Notes under the pieces: generated by a model | The model's database searches: none | The model's input: only the letters and a program-made list of their open reading frames with translations | What the model was told of the DNA's origin: nothing | Assembly: GCF_027359355.1 (NCBI RefSeq) | Contig: NZ_CP114777.1 | Coordinates: forward strand, 558,001 to 622,000 | Reading direction: 5' to 3' | Source: Prochlorococcus marinus str. MIT 1214 | GTDB lineage: Bacteria; Cyanobacteriota; Cyanobacteriia; PCC-6307; Cyanobiaceae | DNA length: 64,000 nucleotides | Program-made: the position numbers and the translations under genes | Part shown: one piece after another, positions 55,355 to 64,000 of the stretch | Numbering within the stretch: position 1 is the first letter of the stretch | Layout: the number at the start of each line of letters is the position of its first letter

Positions 55355-56662
55355 ATGTCTCCTCAATTAACGCTCCAAACACCTCTTCAGTTACCTCCAG
55401 CTGAAATTCCTACTTATCTTGAGCAGCTCTGGTCTCATGACGAGCGAGGAGATAAAGGTGCCAACACTTTTTGTTTGATTGTCTGGCAACCTGCTTGGAT
55501 TGAACAAAAATTAGTCAAAACAGGAAAAATATCTGGCCCAGTAGTAGGTAGTCAAAGGAATGATCTTATAGAAGCTGCAAGAGAAATTATTTTAAAAGGA
55601 GATCTGCCTAATAGCACCTCACCACTAGATTTCAGAGTTCAATCTTCAATTCAATCTGAAAAGTTAATTAAAAATGTAGAAGACCTTAGGGGGCAACACA
55701 TTGACACTTCAATAAGTAATTTGCAACCTCGAAGATTAATAACCATTGCGCCAACAATTGAAAATGAAAATAATTTAGAAACTTTAGTAGCAGCATATTG
55801 TCCTCTTCCTGAAGAAGGTGGCGGTAAAACAGCTTGTGGTGACGTAATTGTTTTAAGAGGTAATAACGCCGCAATTAATGATGGACTTGAAATTGTTGAA
55901 ACTCTTGTTCCTGATGAACTTCCCTCTTGGTTGTGGTGGAATGGAAGAATTGATGAGGCCCCTGAATTCCTTAATGCTCTAGCACTCCCAAATAGAAGAT
56001 TAATTATTGATACTGCGCTAGGCAAACCAAAAGTCTGCTTGAATTTATTGCTTCAAAGAATTCAATCTGGGCAAGCTGTTAACGACCTGAATTGGCTTCG
56101 TCTTAGAGGTTGGAGAGAAACTTTAGCGATGGTTTTTGATCCACTTCAAAGAAGAAATGCTCTTAATAATTTACAAAAAATTGATATAGATATTGAAGGT
56201 TCTCAAACAGTTCAAGGTCTTTTACTTGCTGCATGGATTGCAGATCGCCTCAATTGGAAACTTGAAAATTGCATATTCTCAAAAGAAGATCAGCTGAAAG
56301 TTAGTTTTATTCGTCCTGACAAAAATCTTGTTGAAGTTGGTATTACGTCACTACCTATTGGTAAGCCAAGCATAAATCCTGGACAAATAGTTGGTTTGAG
56401 ATTGATTGCAAAAGCCAAAAGCAAACAAAACAACGATATTTGTGTAATCCTCGCATCAGAATCTGGGGAATGTATGAGATTAGAAGCTGGAGGCATGGCA
56501 AGGATGGAACTTATTGAACAAGTCGTTCCTATTCAAAAAAATTCATTAGAAAATGATGTCGCTCGTTTACTCTCCAGCAGTAGAGGTAATACAAGCCCTT
56601 TACTTGCTAGTGCAGCACCAATAGCGAAACAAATGCTTGATTTAATTAATCAAGCCAAATAA
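55355..56662 (+). CDS. opcA: Glucose-6-phosphate dehydrogenase assembly protein OpcA
   Basis: OpcA is needed for assembly and redox-linked activation of Zwf in cyanobacteria. The 435-residue protein shows the OpcA_G6PD_assem pattern: 'NTFCLIVWQPAWIEQKL' near the N-terminus, 'YCPLPEEGGGKTACGDVIVL' (with a Cys pair in the vicinity) and 'LPSWLWWNGRIDEAPEF' in the middle. It lies 37 bases after zwf and is surely co-expressed. Confidence 0.95.
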   Translation: MSPQLTLQTPLQLPPAEIPTYLEQLWSHDERGDKGANTFCLIVWQPAWIEQKLVKTGKISGPVVGSQRNDLIEAAREIILKGDLPNSTSPLDFRVQSSIQSEKLIKNVEDLRGQHIDTSISNLQPRRLITIAPTIENENNLETLVAAYCPLPEEGGGKTACGDVIVLRGNNAAINDGLEIVETLVPDELPSWLWWNGRIDEAPEFLNALALPNRRLIIDTALGKPKVCLNLLLQRIQSGQAVNDLNWLRLRGWRETLAMVFDPLQRRNALNNLQKIDIDIEGSQTVQGLLLAAWIADRLNWKLENCIFSKEDQLKVSFIRPDKNLVEVGITSLPIGKPSINPGQIVGLRLIAKAKSKQNNDICVILASESGECMRLEAGGMARMELIEQVVPIQKNSLENDVARLLSSSRGNTSPLLASAAPIAKQMLDLINQAK

Positions 56663-56675
56663 ATATATTCATTAG

Positions 56676-58031
56676 ATGGCATGCGTAATCTCTTCTATTT
56701 CTAGTAATAGTGGTAAAACTCTTTTAAGTCTTCTTTTAATTTCTTGGTTAAAAAGTATAAATAAAACAGTACAGACTTTTAAAGTTGGACCTGATTATTT
56801 AGACCCTCAACAACTCACCGCAGTTTCAAAAAAAGCTTGCCGAAATCTTGATTTAATTCTCTCCGGTGAAAATTGGGTTAAAGAAAATTTTAATCACTTC
56901 GGAGGGTTATCTGATTATTCTTTTGTCGAAGGGGTGATGGGATTATTCGATGGAATTGGAAGTACTTCAAAAGGGAGCACAGCAGAATTAGCTAAGGTTT
57001 TAAGTTTACCAGTAGTCCTTATTGTTGATGCAAGAGGTAAGGCAGCATCATTAGCAGCTTTAATAAAAGGATTTACAGAACATGATAAAGAATTAAAAAT
57101 TGCAGGGGTTGTTCTCAATAATGTTCAAAGTCCTAGACATGAAAAAATATTATTGGAAGTTCTTAATCGCATCAATATAAAGTCATTAGGTTGCATTCCT
57201 AATTGCGAAGACTTATATCTTACAGGAAGTAATTTAGGTTTAGCTCCAGCTCATGAAATTCAGAATTTAGAAATTAAAGTTAAAAAGTGGGCATCGATAG
57301 CCAAAGATTATTTAGACATTGAAAGTTTTAGAAAACTTTTATCAGCGCCAGAATATAGCAACAAAACAATTAATTTCTTGACAAAGAAAGAATCAAAAAT
57401 CATCTACCCAATTGCTATCGCTGAAGACAAAGCTTTCCATTTTAGGTATGAAGAAACAAAAGAATTATTAGAAGAAAACGGAATGCCAACAATTACTTGG
57501 AAACCACTAGAAAATGAGCTGATTCCAAAAGAAGCTAAAGGGTTAATAATACCTGGTGGTTTTCCTGAGAGACATGCAAAGCAATTAAGTAGTTCAACAA
57601 TAAGCCTGAACTCAATAAAAATATTTTCAAAAAAGTTTCCTATATATGCTGAATGTGGAGGAATGATGCTTTTGGGTAAAAGTATATTTGATTTTGAAGG
57701 GAGAGAATATTCAATGGCTGGGATATTACCTTTTAAGGCCAAAAAGGGTAATTTAAAAATCGGTTATAGAGAAGCGAAGAGTAAAAATAAAAGTCCTATT
57801 ACCTCACCTGGAAATAAAATAATAGGACATGAATTTCATCGTTGGGAAATAATTAATGAAAGCTATAATTCAGAAATAAATTGCCTATGGGATATCAAAG
57901 GATGGGATTTAGAAATTAAAAATGAAGGTTTTTGTAATCATTTAATTCATGCAAGCTGGATACATCTACATTGGGCAAGTTCGCCTCTTATACTAGAAAA
58001 TTGGAAAAAATCTATTATTAAACATGCCTGA
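56676..58031 (+). CDS. cobB: Cobyrinate a,c-diamide synthase
   Basis: This 451-residue CobB/CbiA enzyme amidates cobyrinic acid with glutamine and ATP in B12 (pseudocobalamin) synthesis. The N-terminal ATPase domain has 'SSNSGKTLLSLLL' (P-loop), 'VGPDYLDPQQLTAV' and 'VEGVMGLFDG'. The C-terminal glutamine amidotransferase domain has 'YAECGGMMLLG' (nucleophile Cys) and the His in 'HASWIHLHW'. It lies 13 bases after opcA. It may be cotranscribed with petH/zwf/opcA although its pathway differs. Confidence 0.94.
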   Translation: MACVISSISSNSGKTLLSLLLISWLKSINKTVQTFKVGPDYLDPQQLTAVSKKACRNLDLILSGENWVKENFNHFGGLSDYSFVEGVMGLFDGIGSTSKGSTAELAKVLSLPVVLIVDARGKAASLAALIKGFTEHDKELKIAGVVLNNVQSPRHEKILLEVLNRINIKSLGCIPNCEDLYLTGSNLGLAPAHEIQNLEIKVKKWASIAKDYLDIESFRKLLSAPEYSNKTINFLTKKESKIIYPIAIAEDKAFHFRYEETKELLEENGMPTITWKPLENELIPKEAKGLIIPGGFPERHAKQLSSSTISLNSIKIFSKKFPIYAECGGMMLLGKSIFDFEGREYSMAGILPFKAKKGNLKIGYREAKSKNKSPITSPGNKIIGHEFHRWEIINESYNSEINCLWDIKGWDLEIKNEGFCNHLIHASWIHLHWASSPLILENWKKSIIKHA

Positions 58032-58064
58032 GAAAATCTGTTTTCAAACATAATATTTTTCAAA

Positions 58065-59525
58065 TTAATCGATTAATAATTTCTCTAATAGAGCTTGATT
58101 CGTCTTGCTTCTATTATCCCCAACAATCCATACTCCATTACTCGCTCTACTTACAGCAACATATACAAGCCTTCTTCTAAATTCTAGATCTTTAGGCCAA
58201 AAGACATCAGAAGTTATGAATACTTCTCCAAAAGTACTTCCTTGACTCCTGTGAATTGTAAGAACAGAAGCAGGACCTAAGGATGCGAATGAATCTCTGA
58301 TAAAAAAGAAAAGTTTCCAAATCGAAGCACTATTTTTTTTTCCTCTCTCTCTTGCAAGATTGCTCAACCCATTCAAAGAAAGGTCCAATTCACTACGAGA
58401 TTTAGAACCTATATGAGGCATTAACCTCAAAGAAAATTCTTTTTGATCACAACTAACTTTAGCTATCTGAGTTTCAATCACAGGTAAAGGATTTTCTAAA
58501 TCATGATGAGTTCCTAAAGAAGCCAAGTCAAAGCTATTTGGAATCACATCTTCTACAACCATCTCTCTATTTGAACTAATCAAAATATCTGGTTCTTCTC
58601 CAAGCTCGTCCTCATTTAATGAGGCATTTACCATTACAGCTTTACGGCTTATTAAAACCTCCCCAGGTAAAACCTGATACTGATCTGCCATTTCACCATG
58701 AATAGCTCTTCTTGCGTGAGGAACTAAATTATCAACAAATCGATTCGTAAAGCACAAAATTCTGGCTCTATCGTGATTGTCCTCTAAGGAAGACAACTTT
58801 AATGCTGTTTTGGCTCTTTCAAGCCAATTTGTTCTATCTAATATTCCAACATTACCTTTCTTAGAATTAATAACTGGAACTATTGGTGGCTGCTTACAAG
58901 GGATTTGCCCGTCTCTAATTATTTTTGCCAATTTCAAAACAGGCCCCTGATGACGAACAACTTCCCTAAGTTCAGTATTAACTGACCTTTTCATTAAAAA
59001 AACCGAGCTAGAACTTTCTCCTACTGGTGGGAGTTGAGCAGGATCACCAACAAAAACCAAACGAGTCGAGTTAAATCTTGCGCATTCAAGAGTTATCTCC
59101 AATAGTTTGGAATCAATCATTGATGCTTCATCAATTAGAACAAGTCCTAAATTCTCCAAAGAGTTCTCTGTTTGATCTGTTTTTTCACATATTTCTACAT
59201 CCGCCTGTCTTTTCAACTTAAGTCGAAGCAAACGGTGAATGGTAGAGGGGAACCATGTGGGCTGAATAGATTCATTCTTTAACCCCTCCCTTAACACACC
59301 TACAGCTTTATGAGTTGGTGCAACTACGGTCCAACACAAACCTAATTCATCAACCTTTTTTAATAATTTCATCGATAAATATGTTTTGCCGCTCCCTGCA
59401 AAGCCTTTCATTACGAAGGGCTTAAAAGAATATGGGGCCTTTAGCCATTCAGTGAATAATTGAAGAGATTTTTCTTGATCCTTAGTTAAAAAAACACAAT
59501 CCTCTTTTGCTATTACTTCTTTCAC
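58065..59525 (-). CDS. RecD-like SF1B DNA helicase (AAA)
   Basis: This 486-residue protein is a stand-alone helicase related to RecD/Dda. Motifs are Walker A 'KGFAGSGKTYLSMKLL', 'VAPTHKAVGVL', Walker B 'LVLIDEASMID', 'FVGDPAQLPPVGE', 'TIHRSQGSTFGEV' and 'VYVAVSRASNGVWIVG'. It is distinct from the RecBCD subunit recD elsewhere in the window and from RecD2, which is longer. It would act in replication fork or repair work, but the exact role is unknown. The start is GTG, overlapping the DUF212 stop as GTGA. Confidence 0.88.
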   Translation of the reverse strand: MKEVIAKEDCVFLTKDQEKSLQLFTEWLKAPYSFKPFVMKGFAGSGKTYLSMKLLKKVDELGLCWTVVAPTHKAVGVLREGLKNESIQPTWFPSTIHRLLRLKLKRQADVEICEKTDQTENSLENLGLVLIDEASMIDSKLLEITLECARFNSTRLVFVGDPAQLPPVGESSSSVFLMKRSVNTELREVVRHQGPVLKLAKIIRDGQIPCKQPPIVPVINSKKGNVGILDRTNWLERAKTALKLSSLEDNHDRARILCFTNRFVDNLVPHARRAIHGEMADQYQVLPGEVLISRKAVMVNASLNEDELGEEPDILISSNREMVVEDVIPNSFDLASLGTHHDLENPLPVIETQIAKVSCDQKEFSLRLMPHIGSKSRSELDLSLNGLSNLARERGKKNSASIWKLFFFIRDSFASLGPASVLTIHRSQGSTFGEVFITSDVFWPKDLEFRRRLVYVAVSRASNGVWIVGDNRSKTNQALLEKLLID

Positions 59526-60037
59526 AAAGAAACTAATCCAATCATTTGCAAAATATGCAAAGGAGAACCAATGTAGAAAATACCTGGCAAAGCCACAATT
59601 GGACCAAGAAGACTTCCTACTAATACTTCGATTTTGGTATGCCCCAAAGATTCTTTTAAAGTGGTTTCTGAAGACACTTCCTTGGAATTATCTTTTGAAA
59701 TTTGATTAACTTTTGCTGCTATTAAGCCTGCCGACCTTCTTATTCCAGAAGCATCGTACATCACAATAAAAGCAATTGCTGAAGCCAAGGCAAATACTGG
59801 ATCATTAAAACCAAGCTGAAGGCCTACTCCTGCAGCGGTTCCTGTTACCAAAGCCGAATGACTTGAAGGCATACCTCCTGTTTCTAAAAGTACTGACGGT
59901 CTCCACTTTTGCTTAAAAATCAATTCAAATAATAATTTAGAAAACTGAGCAAGTCCACACGCTATTAGGCCCCATGCCAATACAGCATTATCAAGAATAT
60001 AAATAAATTGAAATTCGAAACCTGGATTAAGATTCAT
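59522..60037 (-). CDS. DUF212 / divergent PAP2-family membrane protein
   Basis: This 171-residue integral membrane protein has about four hydrophobic segments and the PAP2-like phosphatase pieces '[20 protein letters not shown]' and '[13 protein letters not shown]', typical of DUF212 (acid phosphatase/vanadium haloperoxidase-related). The substrate is unknown; the family suggests a phosphatase of lipid-like phosphates. The start overlaps the crtE stop as ATGA and its stop overlaps the helicase start as GTGA, so it is tightly coupled on both sides. A link to prenyl diphosphates is plausible. Confidence 0.82.
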   Translation of the reverse strand: MNLNPGFEFQFIYILDNAVLAWGLIACGLAQFSKLLFELIFKQKWRPSVLLETGGMPSSHSALVTGTAAGVGLQLGFNDPVFALASAIAFIVMYDASGIRRSAGLIAAKVNQISKDNSKEVSSETTLKESLGHTKIEVLVGSLLGPIVALPGIFYIGSPLHILQMIGLVSL

Positions 60038-60933
60038 CTATCTCTACTTGTAATGTAATCAGCCAATGCAAGAAGAGGTTTTGATTTTTCTGGCCAAGGA
60101 TCAAGAGCATTTTTTGCTGTAGCGACTAAAAGATCTGCTCTCCTTCTTGATTCATCAAGACCAAGTAATTTGGGATAAGTAGTCTTATCAGCAATTAAAT
60201 CCTTTCCTGCTGTTTTACCCAATACTTCACTACTTGCTGTTAAATCAAGAATGTCATCAATTATTTGAAATGCTAAGCCAATACCTCTCGCATAGACACT
60301 TAGTGCCTCCAGAAGTTTCTCATCAGCTCCTCCAATCAATGCTCCGCAAGTGACACAGGCCCTTAGCAGAGCGCCTGTTTTATGAAGGTGAATGTACTCC
60401 AAGGTTTCTAAATCAACTTCTTTCCCTTCACAGTCGAGATCAACTACTTGTCCTCCCACTAGTCCGGGAGCTCCTGCTACTAAAGAAAGCTCACCAACAA
60501 TTTTCAATAGTCTCTCTGACGGTATCCCCTCTGTTCGAATTGAAACCATCTCAAAAGCTCTAGTCAATAGAGCATCTCCAGCAAGTATGGCTACCGCATC
60601 TCCGTAGACTTTGTGATTTGTTGGACGCCCTCTACGAAGATCGTCATTATCCATTGAAGGTAGATCGTCATGGATAAGAGACATTGTATGAATCATTTCC
60701 AGAGCAACTGCTGTAGGCAATGCTTTTTCAACTTCGCCTCCAGCAAGTTCGCAGGCAGCAAGACATAGTATTGGTCTTAATCTCTTCCCTCCCGCCAAAA
60801 GGGAATAACGCATTGACTCTCTTAATTTTTCTGGCTTTTCAGGGCCTAGAGACGCATCAAGCGCAACTTCAACGCGAGTTCTAGCTTTATCTAGATACTC
60901 AGCGAAGTCAAAAGAAGCGGTTGCTTCCTGCAT
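60034..60933 (-). CDS. crtE: Geranylgeranyl diphosphate synthase CrtE
   Basis: CrtE makes GGPP for carotenoids, chlorophyll phytyl tails and quinones. The 299-residue trans-prenyltransferase has the first Asp-rich motif '[20 protein letters not shown]' (DDX4D form) and the second '[13 protein letters not shown]', with '[16 protein letters not shown]' near the N-terminus. It lies 42 bases after folD and overlaps the DUF212 gene by four bases. Together with crtH at the other end of the window it belongs to the carotenoid pathway. Confidence 0.96.
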   Translation of the reverse strand: MQEATASFDFAEYLDKARTRVEVALDASLGPEKPEKLRESMRYSLLAGGKRLRPILCLAACELAGGEVEKALPTAVALEMIHTMSLIHDDLPSMDNDDLRRGRPTNHKVYGDAVAILAGDALLTRAFEMVSIRTEGIPSERLLKIVGELSLVAGAPGLVGGQVVDLDCEGKEVDLETLEYIHLHKTGALLRACVTCGALIGGADEKLLEALSVYARGIGLAFQIIDDILDLTASSEVLGKTAGKDLIADKTTYPKLLGLDESRRRADLLVATAKNALDPWPEKSKPLLALADYITSRDR

Positions 60934-60975
60934 GCAAAAAATCTATTCCTAATAATTCTCTCAGGACATTGTGAT

Positions 60976-61887
60976 TCATGGAAGTAAATTACTAATAGTT
61001 AAAGGTAATCCACAATGTTTCTGCCACCTGTCAACCGTATTTGCTAGAAGCATTGTTACTGTCATAGGCCCTACTCCGCCAGGGACAGGCGAATAAGAAG
61101 CTACTTTATCTTCAATTTCAAATATCTTTACATCTCCACAAAGTTTAGTCTTTTTGAGCTCTTTTATATTTTCCTGATCAGGCTGAAGTCTATGTATGCC
61201 CACATCAATAACCACGCAATTCTCACTTACATGATTTTTACCAATCAAATAAGGCTTGCCAGCTGCTACCACCAGTAAATCAGCCTGCTTAGTCAAAGAA
61301 GGTAAATCTTTAGTTCTTGAATGAGCAATAGTAACAGTAGCATTTGCAGCTTCAAGCATTAAGGCCATGGGCTTACCAACAAGAATGCTACGGCCAACAA
61401 CAACGGCTCTTTTTCCTTCGATTTTGATTTGATTTCGCTCAAGAAGAGACATAACACCAGCAGGCGTACATGATCTTGGGCCTTTTTCTCCCTTTATTAA
61501 TTTTCCTAGGTTCAAAGGATGTAGACCATCAGCATCCTTATCAGGGTCAATGTTCCTCAGCAAGGTAGACTCATCAAGGTGGTCGGGTAATGGTAGTTGC
61601 AATAAAATTCCATCAACATTCTTATCATCATTCAAACTTTTAATGGTTTCTATAAGCTCTTCCAATGAAATATCTTCTCTTAAATGCTTTGCGAAACTTC
61701 TAACACCTATTCGATCGCATGCTTTTTCCTTGTAATTGACATAAACTCCACTGGCAGGATCATTCCCAACCCTAAGGACAGCAAGACCAGGTGGACGTTC
61801 CGCAACTTCCAAACCAGATTGGATAGCCTTTTGAAGTATGAGTTCAAGCTCCTGAGCAAGTTTTTTTCCATCTAAAATTTTTGGCAT
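60976..61887 (-). CDS. folD: Methylenetetrahydrofolate dehydrogenase/cyclohydrolase FolD
   Basis: FolD interconverts methylene-, methenyl- and formyl-tetrahydrofolate. The 303-residue protein starts '[15 protein letters not shown]' at the ATG 61887; a longer frame upstream adds an unlikely 27-residue extension. Conserved parts are '[15 protein letters not shown]' (catalytic Lys), '[14 protein letters not shown]', '[16 protein letters not shown]' (NADP site) and '[11 protein letters not shown]' here as '[16 protein letters not shown]'. It heads the minus-strand run folD-crtE-DUF212-helicase. Its product feeds the folate pool that TrmFO uses. Confidence 0.96.
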   Translation of the reverse strand: MPKILDGKKLAQELELILQKAIQSGLEVAERPPGLAVLRVGNDPASGVYVNYKEKACDRIGVRSFAKHLREDISLEELIETIKSLNDDKNVDGILLQLPLPDHLDESTLLRNIDPDKDADGLHPLNLGKLIKGEKGPRSCTPAGVMSLLERNQIKIEGKRAVVVGRSILVGKPMALMLEAANATVTIAHSRTKDLPSLTKQADLLVVAAGKPYLIGKNHVSENCVVIDVGIHRLQPDQENIKELKKTKLCGDVKIFEIEDKVASYSPVPGGVGPMTVTMLLANTVDRWQKHCGLPLTISNLLP

Positions 61888-61948
61888 AAATAAAATGAAA
61901 ATGAATAGAATTTCAATTAAAAACTCATTAAACCTAGCGTCAGGGTAG

Positions 61949-64000
61949 GTGATAAAGACTTTGGCCAAATTACCCAGTCCACAAAAAATTTGGAGGATAT
62001 GGTTAGGGAGTCAATCTCCCAGACGTCCAATACTTCGCTGGTCAGCCACTGACAAGTTAGGTCTACTAATGGTCTGCCTATTATTAGCAATATTTTCAAG
62101 TTATAAGTTACTTGCTGTTCCCGATCTCAAACCAGGAGATATTGCTCAATTCAATGTAATAGCCCCTAGAGATGCAAAGATAATAGATACTAAGGATTTA
62201 AAAGAAAAGAAACAAGGCTTAAAAGAAAATTTTGTTCAAGTAATAGACAAGAATCAATCAAATAATTTAGAAAAGACTGTTTTAAAAAAAATCAATACAC
62301 TTCGCACCTTAAAGGATAATAATTTTGAGGTAGATTTAAATGAAAACAGTTTAACAAATTCAGAGAAAAGTTGGCTTATTAATGTTTCCGATAATAAATG
62401 GGAAGAATGGAAAGAAGAGATAAAAAATGTTTCAAGAAAAATGCTTTCTCAAGGTATTATAAATACACTTGCGCTAGATCAACTTAATGAAGCTTCTTCA
62501 CTTCAATTAATAGATCTAGGTGGAAAAGATTCTCCAAGTAGATCATTAGGTGCAAAAATATTATCAAGTAGCTTTCATCAAAAAAGTAACTTAATAGTAG
62601 ATGAGTTAAAAACCAATATATTACTTGAAAATTTAATTCATCAAGATGGTATAAACACAATAAATGTTAAAGAAGGCAATTTAATATTAAAGAAAGGAGA
62701 GACAATAAGTTCACAAGATTTTGCTATTCTAGAACACTTTAATAAAGTAGGTCGAAGTCCGAGGCCTTTAAAGTGGTTAATTACTTTCTCCGAAGCAATG
62801 TGTGGTTGCGGATTACTTCTTATGATTATGAGAAGAGAGAAACCCAGGCTTAAGGCTAGACACGGATTGCTATCCTTAACTTTATTATTTGTAGTTCAAT
62901 TGACGAAAGATTGGATTGGACCGCTAGCAAGTCCTATGCAATTAATATTACCTCCAACTCTACTTCTTTCACAAGGAATAGGTACGACAACTTCATTAGC
63001 TTGGATGGCCACTGCTAGTCTGTTGTGGCCATCATCACTTAATGAATTAACTGAAATTAGACTAATAATTGCTTGTGTTGCTGGATCTTTTGTTGCATTT
63101 TTAGGTAGAAGGATGAGAAGCCGTGCACAAGTTCTTCAAATAGCTGTATTTATACCTTTTGGTGCATTATTAGGTCAATGGTTTATTTTTAATCAATTAA
63201 TTAAAGAGAAAAATATAGGATCAAACAACCTATCTATTGACCCTAATTCCCTTTTTAATGAAACAGTTATTATAAGTGCAATATTAATGATAACTATATT
63301 AATTATTCCAATATTAGAAAATACATTTGGATTACTTACTAGAGCAAGATTAATGGAACTTGCTGATCAAGAACGCCCTTTACTGCGCCGTTTATCTAGA
63401 GAAGCCCCAGGAACATTTGAGCATACTTTAACAATTTCAAGTCTTGCGGAGGAAGGCGCAAGAGTCATTGGAGCTGATGTTGACTTGATAAAAACTGGAG
63501 CTCTTTATCATGATATAGGAAAATTACATGCACCTAATTGGTTTATTGAAAATCAGAAAGATGGAATAAACCCACATGAAGAAATAAAAAACCCGTATAA
63601 AAGCGCCGATATTCTTCAAGCCCATGTAGATGAAGGATTGAAGCTTGCGAGGAGATATCGACTTCCATCGCCTATTGCTGATTTCATACCTGAACATCAA
63701 GGAACATTGAAAATGGGATATTTTCTTCATAAAGCTCGAGAAAGTGATCCTTCTGCATCTGAAAAACGTTTCAGATATAAAGGACCTATTCCTCATTCCA
63801 AAGAAACTGGGATCCTTATGCTTGCAGATGGATGCGAAGCAGCTTTAAGAGCTCTTGATGCTTCTTCTTCAGACAACGAAGCGTGCAAAACAGTTAGAAA
63901 AATAATTCAATCTCGTCAGCTTGATGGTCAATTAAAAGAAAGCAGTTTAACTAGAGCAGAAATAGAAATAATCCTTAGGGCCTTTGTCTCTGTATGGAGG
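61949..64000 (+). CDS. 7TM-HD phosphohydrolase, PgpH-like c-di-AMP phosphodiesterase (partial, runs off window)
   Basis: The open frame runs 684 codons to the window end without a stop. Start candidates are GTG 61949 or TTG 61961; an ATG at 61999 is out of frame. Order: one N-terminal membrane segment (about 37-55), an outer 7TMR-HDED domain (about 60-270, including '[20 protein letters not shown]'), several membrane segments (about 280-480), then an HD domain with '[20 protein letters not shown]', '[15 protein letters not shown]' (HD near 521) and '[13 protein letters not shown]'. This is the PgpH layout, which degrades c-di-AMP. It is divergent from folD. Confidence 0.92.
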   Translation, partial: MIKTLAKLPSPQKIWRIWLGSQSPRRPILRWSATDKLGLLMVCLLLAIFSSYKLLAVPDLKPGDIAQFNVIAPRDAKIIDTKDLKEKKQGLKENFVQVIDKNQSNNLEKTVLKKINTLRTLKDNNFEVDLNENSLTNSEKSWLINVSDNKWEEWKEEIKNVSRKMLSQGIINTLALDQLNEASSLQLIDLGGKDSPSRSLGAKILSSSFHQKSNLIVDELKTNILLENLIHQDGINTINVKEGNLILKKGETISSQDFAILEHFNKVGRSPRPLKWLITFSEAMCGCGLLLMIMRREKPRLKARHGLLSLTLLFVVQLTKDWIGPLASPMQLILPPTLLLSQGIGTTTSLAWMATASLLWPSSLNELTEIRLIIACVAGSFVAFLGRRMRSRAQVLQIAVFIPFGALLGQWFIFNQLIKEKNIGSNNLSIDPNSLFNETVIISAILMITILIIPILENTFGLLTRARLMELADQERPLLRRLSREAPGTFEHTLTISSLAEEGARVIGADVDLIKTGALYHDIGKLHAPNWFIENQKDGINPHEEIKNPYKSADILQAHVDEGLKLARRYRLPSPIADFIPEHQGTLKMGYFLHKARESDPSASEKRFRYKGPIPHSKETGILMLADGCEAALRALDASSSDNEACKTVRKIIQSRQLDGQLKESSLTRAEIEIILRAFVSVWR

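Noticed and set aside
58064-58077. Perfect palindrome ATTAATCGATTAAT at the cobB/helicase junction
   Set aside because: It overlaps the helicase stop codon and is AT-rich with no T-run, so neither terminator nor operator is supported.
61888-61968. 27-codon N-terminal extension of folD
   Set aside because: The conserved FolD start is the ATG at 61887; the extension is hydrophobic and would run into the start region of the divergent 7TM-HD gene.
61999-62052. ATG as start of the 7TM-HD gene
   Set aside because: It is out of frame with the HD protein and stops after 17 codons; GTG 61949 or TTG 61961 is in frame.
1-64000. CRISPR arrays, transposons, prophage or rRNA
   Set aside because: No regularly spaced repeats, transposase or phage genes, or rRNA sequence were seen on either strand.

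Overview
The window is a gene-dense, visibly AT-rich stretch of a picocyanobacterial chromosome, almost certainly Prochlorococcus. The case rests on carotenoid genes (crtH, crtE), the clock output kinase sasA, a PsbP-family (CyanoP) lipoprotein, a bilin-lyase-like protein, the petH-zwf-opcA-cobB block, a cyanobacterial CdaA, very small intergenic gaps and frequent TTG/GTG starts. The ferredoxin-NADP reductase lacks the phycobilisome-binding CpcD-like domain and instead has a membrane segment plus an Ala/Pro/Lys linker, which fits a lineage without phycobilisomes. I cannot fix the ecotype. I see no insertion sequence, prophage, CRISPR array or rRNA. This is core chromosome, not an island.

Layout. 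1-4.0 kb: a long hairpin terminator, a SulP anion transporter, several small lineage-type proteins (including a 28-residue membrane microprotein candidate) and tRNA-Lys(UUU). 4.1-10.5 kb: trmFO, crtH, an atypical response regulator, a plsC-bolA-grx operon and pdxJ. 10.5-20 kb: a complete recC/recB/recD set with an ICMT-type methyltransferase and a possible 30-codon frame between recC and recB. 20-26.2 kb: DEAD-box RNA helicase, small secreted protein, ABC exporter, CyanoP, recR and lipA. 26.2-31.9 kb (minus strand): lysA-cdaA-uppS and bioB-trhO-GNAT-like. 32-38.8 kb: rimI, clpC, a GldA-like dehydrogenase, an alpha/beta hydrolase, a DUF2993 protein, and cdsA on the other strand. 38.9-47 kb: an Orn/Lys/Arg decarboxylase-fold enzyme, an ABC1 kinase, an rluB-type pseudouridine synthase, a RodZ-like HTH protein, malQ, a 626-bp gap and prs. 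47-52.2 kb: pepN, a secreted protein, a CpeS-like lyase, sasA and tRNA-Glu(UUC). 52.5-58 kb: petH-zwf-opcA-cobB. 58-64 kb: folD-crtE-DUF212-helicase on minus, and a 7TM-HD phosphohydrolase that runs off the end.

Themes. Night-time NADPH supply (zwf/opcA), photosynthetic NADPH production (petH) and clock output (sasA) lie within 6 kb. Isoprenoid and carotenoid steps (uppS, crtE, crtH), lipid synthesis (plsC, cdsA), Fe-S and cofactor functions (lipA, bioB, grx-bolA, pdxJ, cobB) and recombination (recBCD, recR and a second RecD-like helicase) make up most of the rest. The window carries both a likely c-di-AMP synthase (cdaA) and a likely c-di-AMP hydrolase (PgpH type).

No wholly new multigene system is evident. 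The best leads are the response regulator without a phosphoacceptor Asp, the membrane-anchored FNR, the c-di-AMP pair with a changed RHR motif, the microprotein candidates, the recBCD insertions, the likely CTG start of recR, and the leader region of prs.
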